41,688 nt of DNA from an uncultured Eudoraea sp. (GTDB taxonomy: Bacteria > Bacteroidota > Bacteroidia > Flavobacteriales > Flavobacteriaceae). The DNA is taken from positions 27,549 to 69,236 of the forward strand of contig NZ_CAMYIP010000157.1 in assembly GCF_947258525.1 (NCBI RefSeq). The letters run 5' to 3'. The notes below the pieces were generated by a model that worked only from the letters and a program-made list of their open reading frames with translations, was not told the DNA's origin and did no database searches. The position numbers were made by a program, and so were the translations under genes. Within the stretch, counting starts at the first letter, position 1. Each line of letters starts with the position of its first letter. Positions 1 to 6,729 of the stretch are shown piece after piece.

Positions 1-54
1 AATTTGGTCAAGTATCCTGAGATAGGTGAACGACTTTTTAAAAAGTATTCTTAA
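1..54 (+). CDS. C-terminal tail of an unidentified protein
   Basis: Frame 1 is open from the first base to a TAA at 52-54 and gives an 17-residue tail (ends GERLFKKYS). It lies just upstream of tRNA-Arg in the same direction. Too little is visible to name the protein, and with so short a stretch an open frame could also be chance. Confidence 0.35.
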   Translation, partial: NLVKYPEIGERLFKKYS

Positions 55-77
55 ATTCGCGGTCCAATTATTCAATT

Positions 78-149
78 GGCCCCGTAGTTCAATGGATAGA
101 ATAGAAGTTTCCTAAACTTTAGATGCAAGTTCGATTCTTGCCGGGGCTA
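78..149 (+). tRNA. tRNA-Arg (anticodon CCU)
   Basis: The sequence folds into a full cloverleaf. The acceptor GGCCCCG (78-84) pairs with CGGGGCT (142-148, with a G-U closing pair), followed by U8-A9. The anticodon stem GAAGT/ACTTT closes the loop TTCCTAA, which gives anticodon CCU. The T-arm is GCAAG-TTCGATT-CTTGC and the discriminator is A149. CCA is not encoded, as is common in Bacteroidetes. A tyrosine recombinase gene begins about 240 bases past its 3' end, so this tRNA gene is a likely integration target. Its 3' end would then be one attachment site. Confidence 0.93.
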
Positions 150-191
150 CTTTTTAACATTTGAAGGCCTTTCAAAAATCTTAAAACTTAT

Positions 192-253
192 TGATTTACA
201 GTGATTTACGATTTTTCGATATCAAATGATATCATTTGAAACCATTCATTTGA
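192..253. repeat. Repeat and palindrome cluster between tRNA-Arg and integrase
   Basis: Two direct copies of TGATTTAC sit at 192-199 and 202-209, exactly 10 bases apart. They are followed by the perfect 18-base palindrome TCAAATGATATCATTTGA at 222-239 and another copy of its half site, TCATTTGA, at 246-253. Repeats on one helical turn and half-site clusters beside an integrase suggest arm-type sites for the recombinase or its accessory factor, or an operator for the integrase gene. This role is inferred from position. Confidence 0.5.
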
Positions 254-300
254 GTTCACAAATCGTCAACATTTTTAACCAAATGTTTTCGTATTTTAAA

Positions 301-336
301 GCTAGTCTTTCTTAGACTGTTAAATAAACGACTAGC
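301..336 (+). promoter_or_regulatory. Overlapping alternative hairpins ahead of integrase
   Basis: GCTAGTC (301-307) is perfectly complementary to GACTAGC (330-336). AGTCT (304-308) is also complementary to AGACT (314-318), with a 5-base loop. The two stems share 304-307, so they cannot form together. This lies 50 bases before the integrase ATG. It may be a leader switch on the mRNA or a DNA inverted-repeat site for the recombinase. No transcription start could be placed. Confidence 0.3.
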
Positions 337-386
337 AGGTGATTTGACTTTCGTCCTAAACTAAGTTTAATTAAGAGACGAACGTT

Positions 387-1616
387 ATGCGCACTTCTTC
401 TACATTTTCTATCCTGTTCTGGATATACGCCAAGAGAATCAACTACAACCTGGCACCTGTCTATGTAAGAATTACTGTTGACAAGAAAAAGCTTAATATT
501 AGCCTTAAGAGAAGGGTTGATATAAGGTTATGGAATCCACAAAAACAACGAGTTAGGGGGACGGGCAAAAAAACCAGGGATTTCAACCAATATCTAGATG
601 AGGTATATTCGAAACTATTTCAATGCTACCAGGAGTTAAGAGCCGAAGATGAGCGAATTACACCTCAAGCCATAAAATCAAAGTTTATTGGTGACCACAA
701 GACTGAGCGTTATACTTTAAGAAACATTATCCAGTACCACAACACCAATATGTTCAACAAGCTCCACGGAAATACATCTAGGCTATACCTAACAAGTCAA
801 AAGTACATTCTGCTTTTTGTGAAGAAAAAGTATAAGGCGGATGACATTGAACTTTCAGAGCTTGACTATAAGTTTATCCTGAATTTTGAAAGCTTCCTTC
901 GAAATTACAAGCCTCGCCATTATCAGAATCGAATAGGGAATAATGCTGTAATGAAGCATATACAGCGATTACGTCGGATGATTACCCTGGCGTATCAAAT
1001 TGAATGGCTTGACCATGACCCTTTTAGTAAATTCAAGCAAAAACTAACCCCAACGCATCGTGGTTTCCTTACTTCTGAAGAATTGGAACGTATAGAAGAG
1101 CTGCATATTGAATCACTTCGATTAAAAACGGTGAGGGATTTATTCGTGTTCAGCTGTTATACAGGAATCAGCTATATAGATTTAATGCTATTGACCAATG
1201 AAAGTTTGGTGCTAGGGATGGATAAAACCAATTGGATAGTGACCGAAAGGCAAAAAACCAGAAACTCAGTTAAAATACCCTTACTTGCTAAAGCATTGGT
1301 AATAATTGAACGTTACAAGTACGACAAACGATCATTGATTAATGGCACGTTGTTCCCAAGGATATCTAATCAAAAAATCAATGCCTATCTAAAGGATGTA
1401 GCACAATTAGCCAAAATCAAAAAGAACCTTACTTTTCATATGGCCAGACATACATTTGCTACGACGGTCACTCTGACCAATGGAGTGCCTATTGAAACCA
1501 TTTCCAAAATGCTGGGGCACAGGAAACTGACCACCACACAGATTTACGCAAAAGTAATTGAGAGAAAAGTGTCTGATGATATGCAAGTGCTAAGAGAAAA
1601 ATTAGAAAAGTCCTAA
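387..1616 (+). CDS. IntDOT-like tyrosine recombinase (integrase)
   Basis: A 409-residue site-specific recombinase of the Bacteroidetes type. It has an arm-DNA-binding N-terminal region (about 10-90), a SAM-like core-binding domain (about 105-215) and a catalytic domain (about 225-405). Catalytic residues visible are Lys290 in RQKTRN, His351 and Arg354 in HMARHTF, His378 in LGHRK and the nucleophile Tyr387 in QIYAK. The first catalytic arginine, usually in TGLR, is replaced by Ser262 (CYTGIS). The same substitution is known in IntDOT of the conjugative transposon CTnDOT. The gene lies directly downstream of tRNA-Arg(CCU), the classic layout of an integrated element. No excisionase, mobilisation or conjugation genes follow, so it may be a remnant or the edge of a small island. 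Length is normal and the frame is intact. Confidence 0.93.
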   Translation: MRTSSTFSILFWIYAKRINYNLAPVYVRITVDKKKLNISLKRRVDIRLWNPQKQRVRGTGKKTRDFNQYLDEVYSKLFQCYQELRAEDERITPQAIKSKFIGDHKTERYTLRNIIQYHNTNMFNKLHGNTSRLYLTSQKYILLFVKKKYKADDIELSELDYKFILNFESFLRNYKPRHYQNRIGNNAVMKHIQRLRRMITLAYQIEWLDHDPFSKFKQKLTPTHRGFLTSEELERIEELHIESLRLKTVRDLFVFSCYTGISYIDLMLLTNESLVLGMDKTNWIVTERQKTRNSVKIPLLAKALVIIERYKYDKRSLINGTLFPRISNQKINAYLKDVAQLAKIKKNLTFHMARHTFATTVTLTNGVPIETISKMLGHRKLTTTQIYAKVIERKVSDDMQVLREKLEKS

Positions 1617-1676
1617 AAAACGTTCCGCTCATAGGGCTTTTTGGAATTTGAATATGACGGTCTCGTATATGACTCG

Positions 1677-1756
1677 TGCCAGCTTATGTGTCACACTGAG
1701 TTACACGAAAAATTATTTAATTAAAGCTAATGATTTTTCGTGTAAAAACGCTGGCA
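1677..1756. repeat. Long imperfect inverted repeat after integrase
   Basis: The arm at 1701-1716 (TTACACGAAAAATTAT) pairs with 1730-1745 (ATGATTTTTCGTGTAA) over 16 bases with one G-T pair and a 13-base loop. An outer pair, TGCCAGC (1677-1683) and GCTGGCA (1750-1756), closes it with unequal spacers (17 and 4 bases). There is no T-run, so it is not a standard terminator. It lies in the 170-base gap between the integrase and the broken dehydrogenase. It could be a small mobile-element remnant or a folded recombination site. Confidence 0.5.
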
Positions 1757-1786
1757 TGGGTTATATACGCTGTTACTACACGTTTA

Positions 1787-2724
1787 TCAATGTACTGAAA
1801 TCACGACATTTCCTTTTTTATGCCCTTTGTCAGCATATCGATGCGCTTCTACAATCTGATCGATAGAAAAAGTTCGATCGATGACCGGTTTAAGTTTTCC
1901 CTGCCCGATGATACTTTTCATAAAGAACAATGCTTCCGCTGTCTCGGGTGCATTTTTTCCTACCGCAACCTTAATTCCAGAGGTTATTGAAGCCCAAATC
2001 ATTTGAAGACTTGGCAAGGGCCTACCAATATTCAGATATGTGCCGTTTTTTCGTAAAGCTTCCTTACACGCCTCGAATGGGCATTTATCTACTGTTTCGT
2101 ATAATCAATCACTTTATCAGCTCCAAGTGATTTCACCATCTCCATATTAGTGGTGCTGCAAACACCGGTAACTTCCGCACCAAAGTATTTAGCCAATTGA
2201 ACCGCATAAGTTCCAACACTCCCGGAAGCTCCGTATATGAGCACTCTTTGTTCCGGTTTTATTGCTGCAATGGTTTTAAGATAATGAAATGCCGTTCGTG
2301 CTCCGATAGGAACCGCGGCAGCTTCTTCATAAGAGAGTCCCGTTGGTTTTATGGCGATGGGCCCATCTTCAGCTAAACAGGTATATTCTGCGTAGCCACC
2401 GAAAGTTTGAAGCGTAGCTGCAAAAATCTTATCTCCTTTTTTGAAGGTCTTAACATCTTTTCCGACTGCTTCTATTTCCCCGGAGAGTTCCATCCCCAGA
2501 ACAGACTTTCTAGGCTTTCTAAGACCTAGTGCCAGCCTGGCGGGAAGCCAGAAAGAAGTAGGAACGTTAAAGCTCCGTACCCGATAGTCCGCAGCGGAAA
2601 CGGTAGTGGCATACACCTTCACCAGTACTTCATTATCTTTTGGAACCGGTTTTTCGATCTCTGCGATATTGAGCACCTCCGGAGGTCCATATTGTGTACA
2701 AACAACTGCTTTCATTTTTTTCAT
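1787..2724 (-). pseudogene. Broken zinc-type alcohol dehydrogenase / quinone oxidoreductase
   Basis: A member of the medium-chain dehydrogenase family, NAD(P)-dependent. The N-terminal part (2724-2089) reads a GroES-like domain and the nucleotide-binding YGASGSVG motif, then stops at TAG after VIDYTKQ. The rest of the Rossmann domain and the C-terminus continue in another frame, from about 2089 down to 1787 (GKLKPVIDRT, then HRYADKGHKKGNVV). Joined, the two parts lack roughly 17 residues that relatives have between VIDYTKQ and the DKCPFEACK-like segment. An internal deletion of about 50 bases (3n+1) with frameshift explains both the gap and the stop. It abuts the DUF6326 gene upstream (zero spacing), so they were probably co-transcribed. 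Confidence 0.85.
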
Positions 2725-3138
2725 TTAGGCGTTAGCAGGAATTTTACCAGCAGACGGCAACTTCCAGGCAGTGACGATGATCACCACAAAGGCTGCGGCT
2801 TCAATGATCATAAAGAACACATCGTCCATATCGGCTGATGCCAGGCCACTAAATAATACCAGCATGGTGATTATACTGGCAATGATGTTTGCCCATTTAT
2901 TGACTTTGTTGCTCAATATCCTGGATAGCAGCACCATTAAAATGGGTATTTCTGCTAAAAAACCACCGATCAGCATAAGTTCATCGGTGATCTCGACTCC
3001 ATTGACCACTCCGGTCATTATTTCTTCTAAAAAACTTTTTTTACCCAATTGATGTAGATCTCTGAAAACCATATTGAGGAGTATAAATATCCATAAAGTG
3101 GACAACAGGGTCTGAGGTTTGATTTTTTTCGCTATCAT
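2725..3138 (-). CDS. DUF6326 family membrane protein
   Basis: A 137-residue integral membrane protein with four predicted hydrophobic segments (about 10-25, 55-75, 83-103 and 108-127). Family-like motifs include LSTLWI near the N-terminus, EIPILMVLLSR, and WANIIASIIT in the third helix. The biochemical role is unknown. It lies between a START-like lipoprotein gene (20 bases upstream) and the broken dehydrogenase (its stop directly abuts that start), so the three form one operon-like unit. Family assignment is by recognition of the pattern. Confidence 0.75.
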   Translation of the reverse strand: MIAKKIKPQTLLSTLWIFILLNMVFRDLHQLGKKSFLEEIMTGVVNGVEITDELMLIGGFLAEIPILMVLLSRILSNKVNKWANIIASIITMLVLFSGLASADMDDVFFMIIEAAAFVVIIVTAWKLPSAGKIPANA

Positions 3139-3158
3139 GTTCGAGATTATTTAAGGTT

Positions 3159-3875
3159 TTACTTTGATGTTGTTTGTTTTATGTTTTCGAATCCTTTTTT
3201 CAGAAATTTCGTCACCATTGGGTTAACCAGCCATTTGGGCATTTTCTTGGCATCAAATTGAACAATATTCACAGCTTTAGTATGATTCTCAGAAACTGCC
3301 GAGAAATTCCAGGAGCCTCTGAATGTTTCCACCCGGTTCAATTTTTTAGAAGGTGGCACTGAATTTTCATCCCATGCTTCATTCCATCTTACCTCTTTGT
3401 CACACTCTTTATAATTAGAGAATAAATACCTTACGCTCATTTCTGTGTCTTTGAATGGAAATGGTTCGTTATGAATGACATAGGTTAAAAAGCTGCTGTC
3501 GGATTCATCCATGATGTCGTAGGTGGGATACTTATTGATATCATCGGCCTGGTGGTGAATATGTTGCCAGAATGCTGCGACACAGGCCTCTGGAGTTGAT
3601 GCTATCTCACCTTCAATTTTATACTCCAATAAATTCGTTCCTTCTACTTTCCTGGAATGAATGATCCATTCTGCACCCTGCTTGTCGGCACTTCTTTTCA
3701 TCTCATTCCATTGATAGGCTTTCCATTCTTTATAGCTTTTGTTCTTTAATCGATTGATTCTATAGGTGGAACAACTATTTAGAACCGAAGACGCTAATAA
3801 TACTATGCATACATATTTAACAATGCTGGCATTGTTGCCATATCTTGATAATTGACTTTTTAAAAAATGGTTCAT
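3159..3875 (-). CDS. START-like domain lipoprotein
   Basis: A 238-residue protein with an N-terminal hydrophobic stretch and a lipobox ending in Cys35 (VLNSC), so it is probably a lipid-anchored envelope protein. The body (about 60-235) looks like a START/SRPBCC helix-grip domain, a lipid- or hydrophobe-binding fold: alternating strands, RGSWNFSAV and a long C-terminal helix (PMVTKFLKKGFENI). No ligand can be read from sequence. The n-region before the lipobox is long (about 20 residues) and a later start is possible, but no good internal ATG precedes the hydrophobic core. It heads the unit with DUF6326 and the dehydrogenase. Confidence 0.7.
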   Translation of the reverse strand: MNHFLKSQLSRYGNNASIVKYVCIVLLASSVLNSCSTYRINRLKNKSYKEWKAYQWNEMKRSADKQGAEWIIHSRKVEGTNLLEYKIEGEIASTPEACVAAFWQHIHHQADDINKYPTYDIMDESDSSFLTYVIHNEPFPFKDTEMSVRYLFSNYKECDKEVRWNEAWDENSVPPSKKLNRVETFRGSWNFSAVSENHTKAVNIVQFDAKKMPKWLVNPMVTKFLKKGFENIKQTTSK

Positions 3876-4016
3876 AACAATGAAAGATTTAACAGAATTA
3901 TTATTTTTTACTGTGCAAATCTCGGAGTAGTAACCTCGCTTTTCATTGACCTGGGTTAAGAAATCAAACCACAGCCAATTACTTAGGCAAAATGACTAAA
4001 AAAAGAAAAAAAAAGA

Positions 4017-4586
4017 TTAGTTATATAACCGTTTGCGGATGCGGCTCAGGGATTCCGGCTTTATACCCAGATAACTGGCGATGAGGTACTGTGGCACACG
4101 GTTCAGAAGGTCCGGAGATGTTTTTTGTAGGTTTTGGTAACGCTCTTCCGGAGTCAGTTTGATAAACTCATCGTACTTCATCCGTTGGTTTGCCAATTGA
4201 TCTTCCATGATATGGGAACCCAAAGCAGCAAGCCTGGGTAGTTTTCTAAGAAGTTCCGCACTGCTTTCAGGAGTACCGATGGAAATAATGCAATCTTCCA
4301 AACATTCTAAGAAGTATTCCGAAGGTTTTTTAGTGGTGTAACTCACGGGGGTAATCGGTTGTTGTTCGGTAAAGAAATCCGTGATCTTAATATCGCCATT
4401 TACCAGATAATAGCTGCTTACACATCCCTGGAGAATAAAATAACACTCCTTGGCTATTTGTCCTTCAGACAATAGAATGGTTCCTTTTTTATAAGACTGT
4501 ATAAAGTTTTGATTTGAAAGAATATCAATTTCTTCATTCGTTAGCTCTATATATTTAGATAAAAAATTGACTATTGGATCTTTCAT
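4017..4586 (-). CDS. Crp/Fnr-family transcriptional regulator
   Basis: About 189 residues from the ATG at 4586 (MKDPIVNFLSKY). The open frame runs further upstream to 4715, but that extension does not resemble the family, and 189 residues is the usual size. It has an N-terminal cyclic-nucleotide-binding-like beta roll (KKGTILLSEGQIAKECYFILQG) and a C-terminal winged-helix region (QYLIASYLGIKPESLSRIRKRL). Proteins of this Bacteroidetes subgroup often act as single-component regulators of nearby genes. It is read in the same direction as the START/DUF6326/dehydrogenase unit and away from the membrane protein at 4849, so either is a plausible target. The ligand is unknown. Confidence 0.85.
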   Translation of the reverse strand: MKDPIVNFLSKYIELTNEEIDILSNQNFIQSYKKGTILLSEGQIAKECYFILQGCVSSYYLVNGDIKITDFFTEQQPITPVSYTTKKPSEYFLECLEDCIISIGTPESSAELLRKLPRLAALGSHIMEDQLANQRMKYDEFIKLTPEERYQNLQKTSPDLLNRVPQYLIASYLGIKPESLSRIRKRLYN

Positions 4587-4753
4587 ATTATGTCTTGCTA
4601 ATTTATCTAATGTGTGGTAACTCGTTATATGCGTACTAATATACCTCTTTATCGCAAAAATTTTCCGGATAAGAATACCTTTTAAGGCTACAAGGGTATA
4701 TATCATGGTGGTCATGCCTGAATTATAAGTAATGTGGTGCCTGTTTGGAATGG

Positions 4754-4761
4754 TATATTTG
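4754..4761 (+). promoter_or_regulatory. Candidate -7 box (TATATTTG)
   Basis: An exact match to the Bacteroidetes -7 consensus TAnnTTTG in the 262-base divergent gap between the Crp/Fnr-type gene and the small membrane protein gene at 4849. No TTTG lies at the normal 19-base spacing upstream, and the gene start is almost 90 bases away, so this is weak. Confidence 0.25.
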
Positions 4762-4848
4762 AAAGTTTAGTGGTTTGAATTTATAATTAATTGAGCTAAA
4801 TTCGGATTTACTGTTGTATCACAGTTTAGAATTGGAAAGAGCATAATT

Positions 4849-5232
4849 ATGTTGAAATATTTTATAGCCTGGGTGCCTATGGTTTTTATCGCAATTGCGA
4901 ACGGATTGATGCGTGAGAAGTTCTTTGCAAAGCGACTTAAGGAATTAAATGCTCATCATGCCTCAACTGCAACCTTGGTTATACTATTTGGCATTTACAT
5001 ATTAATTATTTTTAGAATCTGGAAACCTAATTCAGCTCAACAAGCATTTGATATTGGATTATTCTGGCTTGTTCTAACTGTTGTGTTTGAATTTTTATTT
5101 GGACATTATATAGCTGGTCATTCCTGGCGCAGACTTTTAAACGACTATAATATATTTGAAGGACGCGTTTGGATTGTTGTTCTAATTTGGATCACTCTGG
5201 CACCTTATGTTATTTACAAACTACAGAATTAG
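4849..5232 (+). CDS. Conserved four-helix membrane protein, unknown function
   Basis: A 127-residue integral membrane protein with four hydrophobic segments (about 3-20, 42-57, 67-92 and 107-122). Recognisable conserved features include ANGLMRE after the first helix, LFGIYI, LVLTVVFEFLFGHY and LLNDYN...GRVW. I recall this pattern from hypothetical proteins across several phyla, but no function is established. It is transcribed divergently from the Crp/Fnr-family regulator. The next feature downstream is the tandem repeat array. Confidence 0.75.
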   Translation: MLKYFIAWVPMVFIAIANGLMREKFFAKRLKELNAHHASTATLVILFGIYILIIFRIWKPNSAQQAFDIGLFWLVLTVVFEFLFGHYIAGHSWRRLLNDYNIFEGRVWIVVLIWITLAPYVIYKLQN

Positions 5233-5360
5233 TTTTGATCCATAAATGGAATCTTATTGCGGGTCTAATTAGAAAGAAGTATACCAAACACAGGCATGAA
5301 ACTTAAAACTTTTATTTCCTCTATCCATAGGAAAGTAAACTTTCCCTATCTGAGGAAATA

Positions 5361-5389
5361 AAAAACCCACTCCTTTGCAGGAGCGGGTT
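5361..5389 (-). terminator. Terminator hairpin in repeat unit A
   Basis: Read on the minus strand, AACCCGCTCC-TGCAAA-GGAGTGGGTT (5389-5364) forms a 10-base stem with one G-T pair, followed by a T-run. It is a copy of the tRNA-Phe terminator, two repeat units further away. Confidence 0.7.
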
Positions 5390-5550
5390 TGGCGCTTTAA
5401 GTGGTACCTCCAGGAGATAACTTCTCCCGAGCGTTGTCGGGATTGTTGTTCCTTTGTAACCTTGCCTGAAAATGCCAAACTTCTCTGCCTTTGGCAGAGA
5501 CTTATATTTCCTCCATCCATAGGAAAGTAACGTTCCATATCTGAGCAAAT

Positions 5551-5579
5551 AAAAACCCACTCCTTTACAGGAGCGGGTT
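5551..5579 (-). terminator. Terminator hairpin in repeat unit B
   Basis: The same stem as in the tRNA-proximal copy (AACCCGCTCC/GGAGTGGGTT, loop TGTAAA), with a T-run on the minus strand. It is the second of three in series downstream of tRNA-Phe. Confidence 0.7.
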
Positions 5580-5740
5580 TGGCGCTTTAAGTGGTACCTC
5601 CAGGAGATAACTTCCCCCGACTGTTTTCGGGGTCGTTGTTCCTTTGGAATCTCTCCTGAAAATGCCAAACTTCTCGGCCTTTGGCAGAGACTTTTATTTC
5701 CTCTATCTATGGGAAAGTAAACTTTGCATATCTGAGCAAA

Positions 5741-5770
5741 TAAAAACCCACTCCTTTACAGGAGCGGGTT
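5741..5770 (-). terminator. Intrinsic terminator of tRNA-Phe
   Basis: Starting 12 bases after the tRNA 3' end on the minus strand, AACCCGCTCC-TGTAAA-GGAGTGGGTT forms a strong hairpin followed by TTTTATT. Its position directly after the tRNA makes it the natural transcript end. Confidence 0.82.
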
Positions 5771-5782
5771 TGGCGCTTTAAG

Positions 5783-5855
<73 letters not shown>

Positions 5856-5869
5856 TTATTTATTCAGGG

Positions 5870-5921
5870 TTTGCCCCCTCCGAAGCACAAGCAAAAAGCG
5901 CAGTGCGTAGGAGGGGGCAAA
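5870..5921. repeat. 12-base inverted repeat in tRNA-Phe leader
   Basis: TTTGCCCCCTCC (5870-5881) is a perfect inverted copy of GGAGGGGGCAAA (5910-5921), with a 28-base loop that has an inner GCAC/GTGC pair. Its distal arm overlaps the -7 box of the tRNA-Phe promoter, so most of it lies in the short 5' leader of the tRNA transcript. It is strikingly G+C-rich against an A/T-rich background. Confidence 0.7.
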
Positions 5922-5948
5922 TATACTTTCAAATTTAGGAACTACAAA
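5918..5948 (-). promoter_or_regulatory. Promoter of tRNA-Phe (TTTG-N19-TATATTTG)
   Basis: On the minus strand, TTTG (5948-5945) and TATATTTG (5925-5918) are separated by exactly 19 bases (5926-5944). This matches the Bacteroidetes primary-sigma consensus TTTG-N19-TAnnTTTG at every defined position. Transcription should start about 5912-5911, roughly 57 bases before the tRNA. It is the clearest promoter in the window and supports the phylum assignment. Confidence 0.8.
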
Positions 5949-6000
5949 CAAAAAAGAAAAAAAAGCCTGCTGTTTTTTTACATTTTACAATCTTTGCGTT

Positions 6001-6729
6001 ATGAACCTTATTGTAGATGTAGGGAATACTTATATAAAGCTGGCCGTTTTTCAGGAACATAACCTTTTATGGCAGCAAAAGCTTGATCCAGAGGACTTTC
6101 CAAAGAGGGTAAAAAAGGTATTTAAAAAATATCCTGATATTCAATCAGCAATTATTTCATCCGTAGGGAAATTTGATCAAAAATATATTTCGGTTTTATC
6201 CGTATTCGTTGAGGTGCATATCTTGAGTCATAGTACTGAAATTCCTTTTAAGAATTCCTATGCCACCCCACAGACCTTGGGAATGGACAGGATAGCACTT
6301 GCCACAGCTGCCTTCTATCATAATCCGGATGCCAATACGCTGGTCATTGATGCAGGCACATGTATAACGTATGACATGATAAATGACTATGGGGAATATC
6401 TTGGTGGTGCAATTTCCCTGGGTCTGAGTATGCGCTATAGGGCACTGCATGAATATACTTCTAAACTACCTTTGTTAGAACCCGAGGATTTCCATGATAT
6501 CATTGGAAATTCAACAAATGCAAGTATCCATAGCGGAGTTTTAAACGGTATTTGCAGGGAGATAGATGGGGTCATAGGCCAGTACCAATCGCGTTTTGAA
6601 GATTTAACAGTTATTTTAACAGGCGGTGATGCTCAAATTTTGTCTAAACGATTAAAAAATACCATCTTTGCGCATTCTAATTTTCTCCTAAAAGGCTTGA
6701 ACTATTTGCTGGAATACAACAAACGCTAG
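6001..6729 (+). CDS. coaX: Type III pantothenate kinase
   Basis: A 242-residue cytoplasmic kinase that phosphorylates pantothenate in the first step of coenzyme A synthesis. Type III signatures of the ASKHA fold are present: the phosphate loop DVGNT (residues 6-10), TLGMDRI (about 94-100), DAGTCITYD (about 116-124) with the catalytic Asp, and LGGAISLG. Size is normal for the family. The ATG at 6001 places DVGNT at the expected distance from the N-terminus. Its TAG directly abuts the ATG of the next gene (zero spacing), so it heads the envelope cluster. The sequence just upstream (AATCTTTG at 5989-5996) resembles a -7 box, but it lies too close to the ATG for a normal leader. Confidence 0.95.
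   Translation: MNLIVDVGNTYIKLAVFQEHNLLWQQKLDPEDFPKRVKKVFKKYPDIQSAIISSVGKFDQKYISVLSVFVEVHILSHSTEIPFKNSYATPQTLGMDRIALATAAFYHNPDANTLVIDAGTCITYDMINDYGEYLGGAISLGLSMRYRALHEYTSKLPLLEPEDFHDIIGNSTNASIHSGVLNGICREIDGVIGQYQSRFEDLTVILTGGDAQILSKRLKNTIFAHSNFLLKGLNYLLEYNKR

Noticed and set aside
1677-1756. Integron attC site
   Set aside because: The inverted repeat lacks the RYYYAAC/GTTRRRY boxes and there is no IntI-type integrase or gene-cassette array.
1648-1866. 72-residue open frame after the integrase
   Set aside because: It runs through the inverted repeat and overlaps the 3' end of the dehydrogenase on the other strand; no family features or plausible start context.
2771-3052. 93-residue frame on the plus strand
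   Set aside because: Shadow of the DUF6326 gene; low-complexity composition caused by antisense of membrane helices.
4587-4715. N-terminal 43-residue extension of the Crp/Fnr regulator
   Set aside because: It does not resemble the family; the ATG at 4586 gives the standard length and beginning.
5269-5668. Two open frames of 89 and 115 residues in the repeat array
   Set aside because: They are by-products of the 191-base tandem units; the repeated peptide only mirrors the DNA repeat and contains the tRNA 3' end and terminator.
5871-6062. 63-residue frame ahead of coaX
   Set aside because: It crosses the inverted repeat and the tRNA-Phe promoter and overlaps the true coaX start in another frame.
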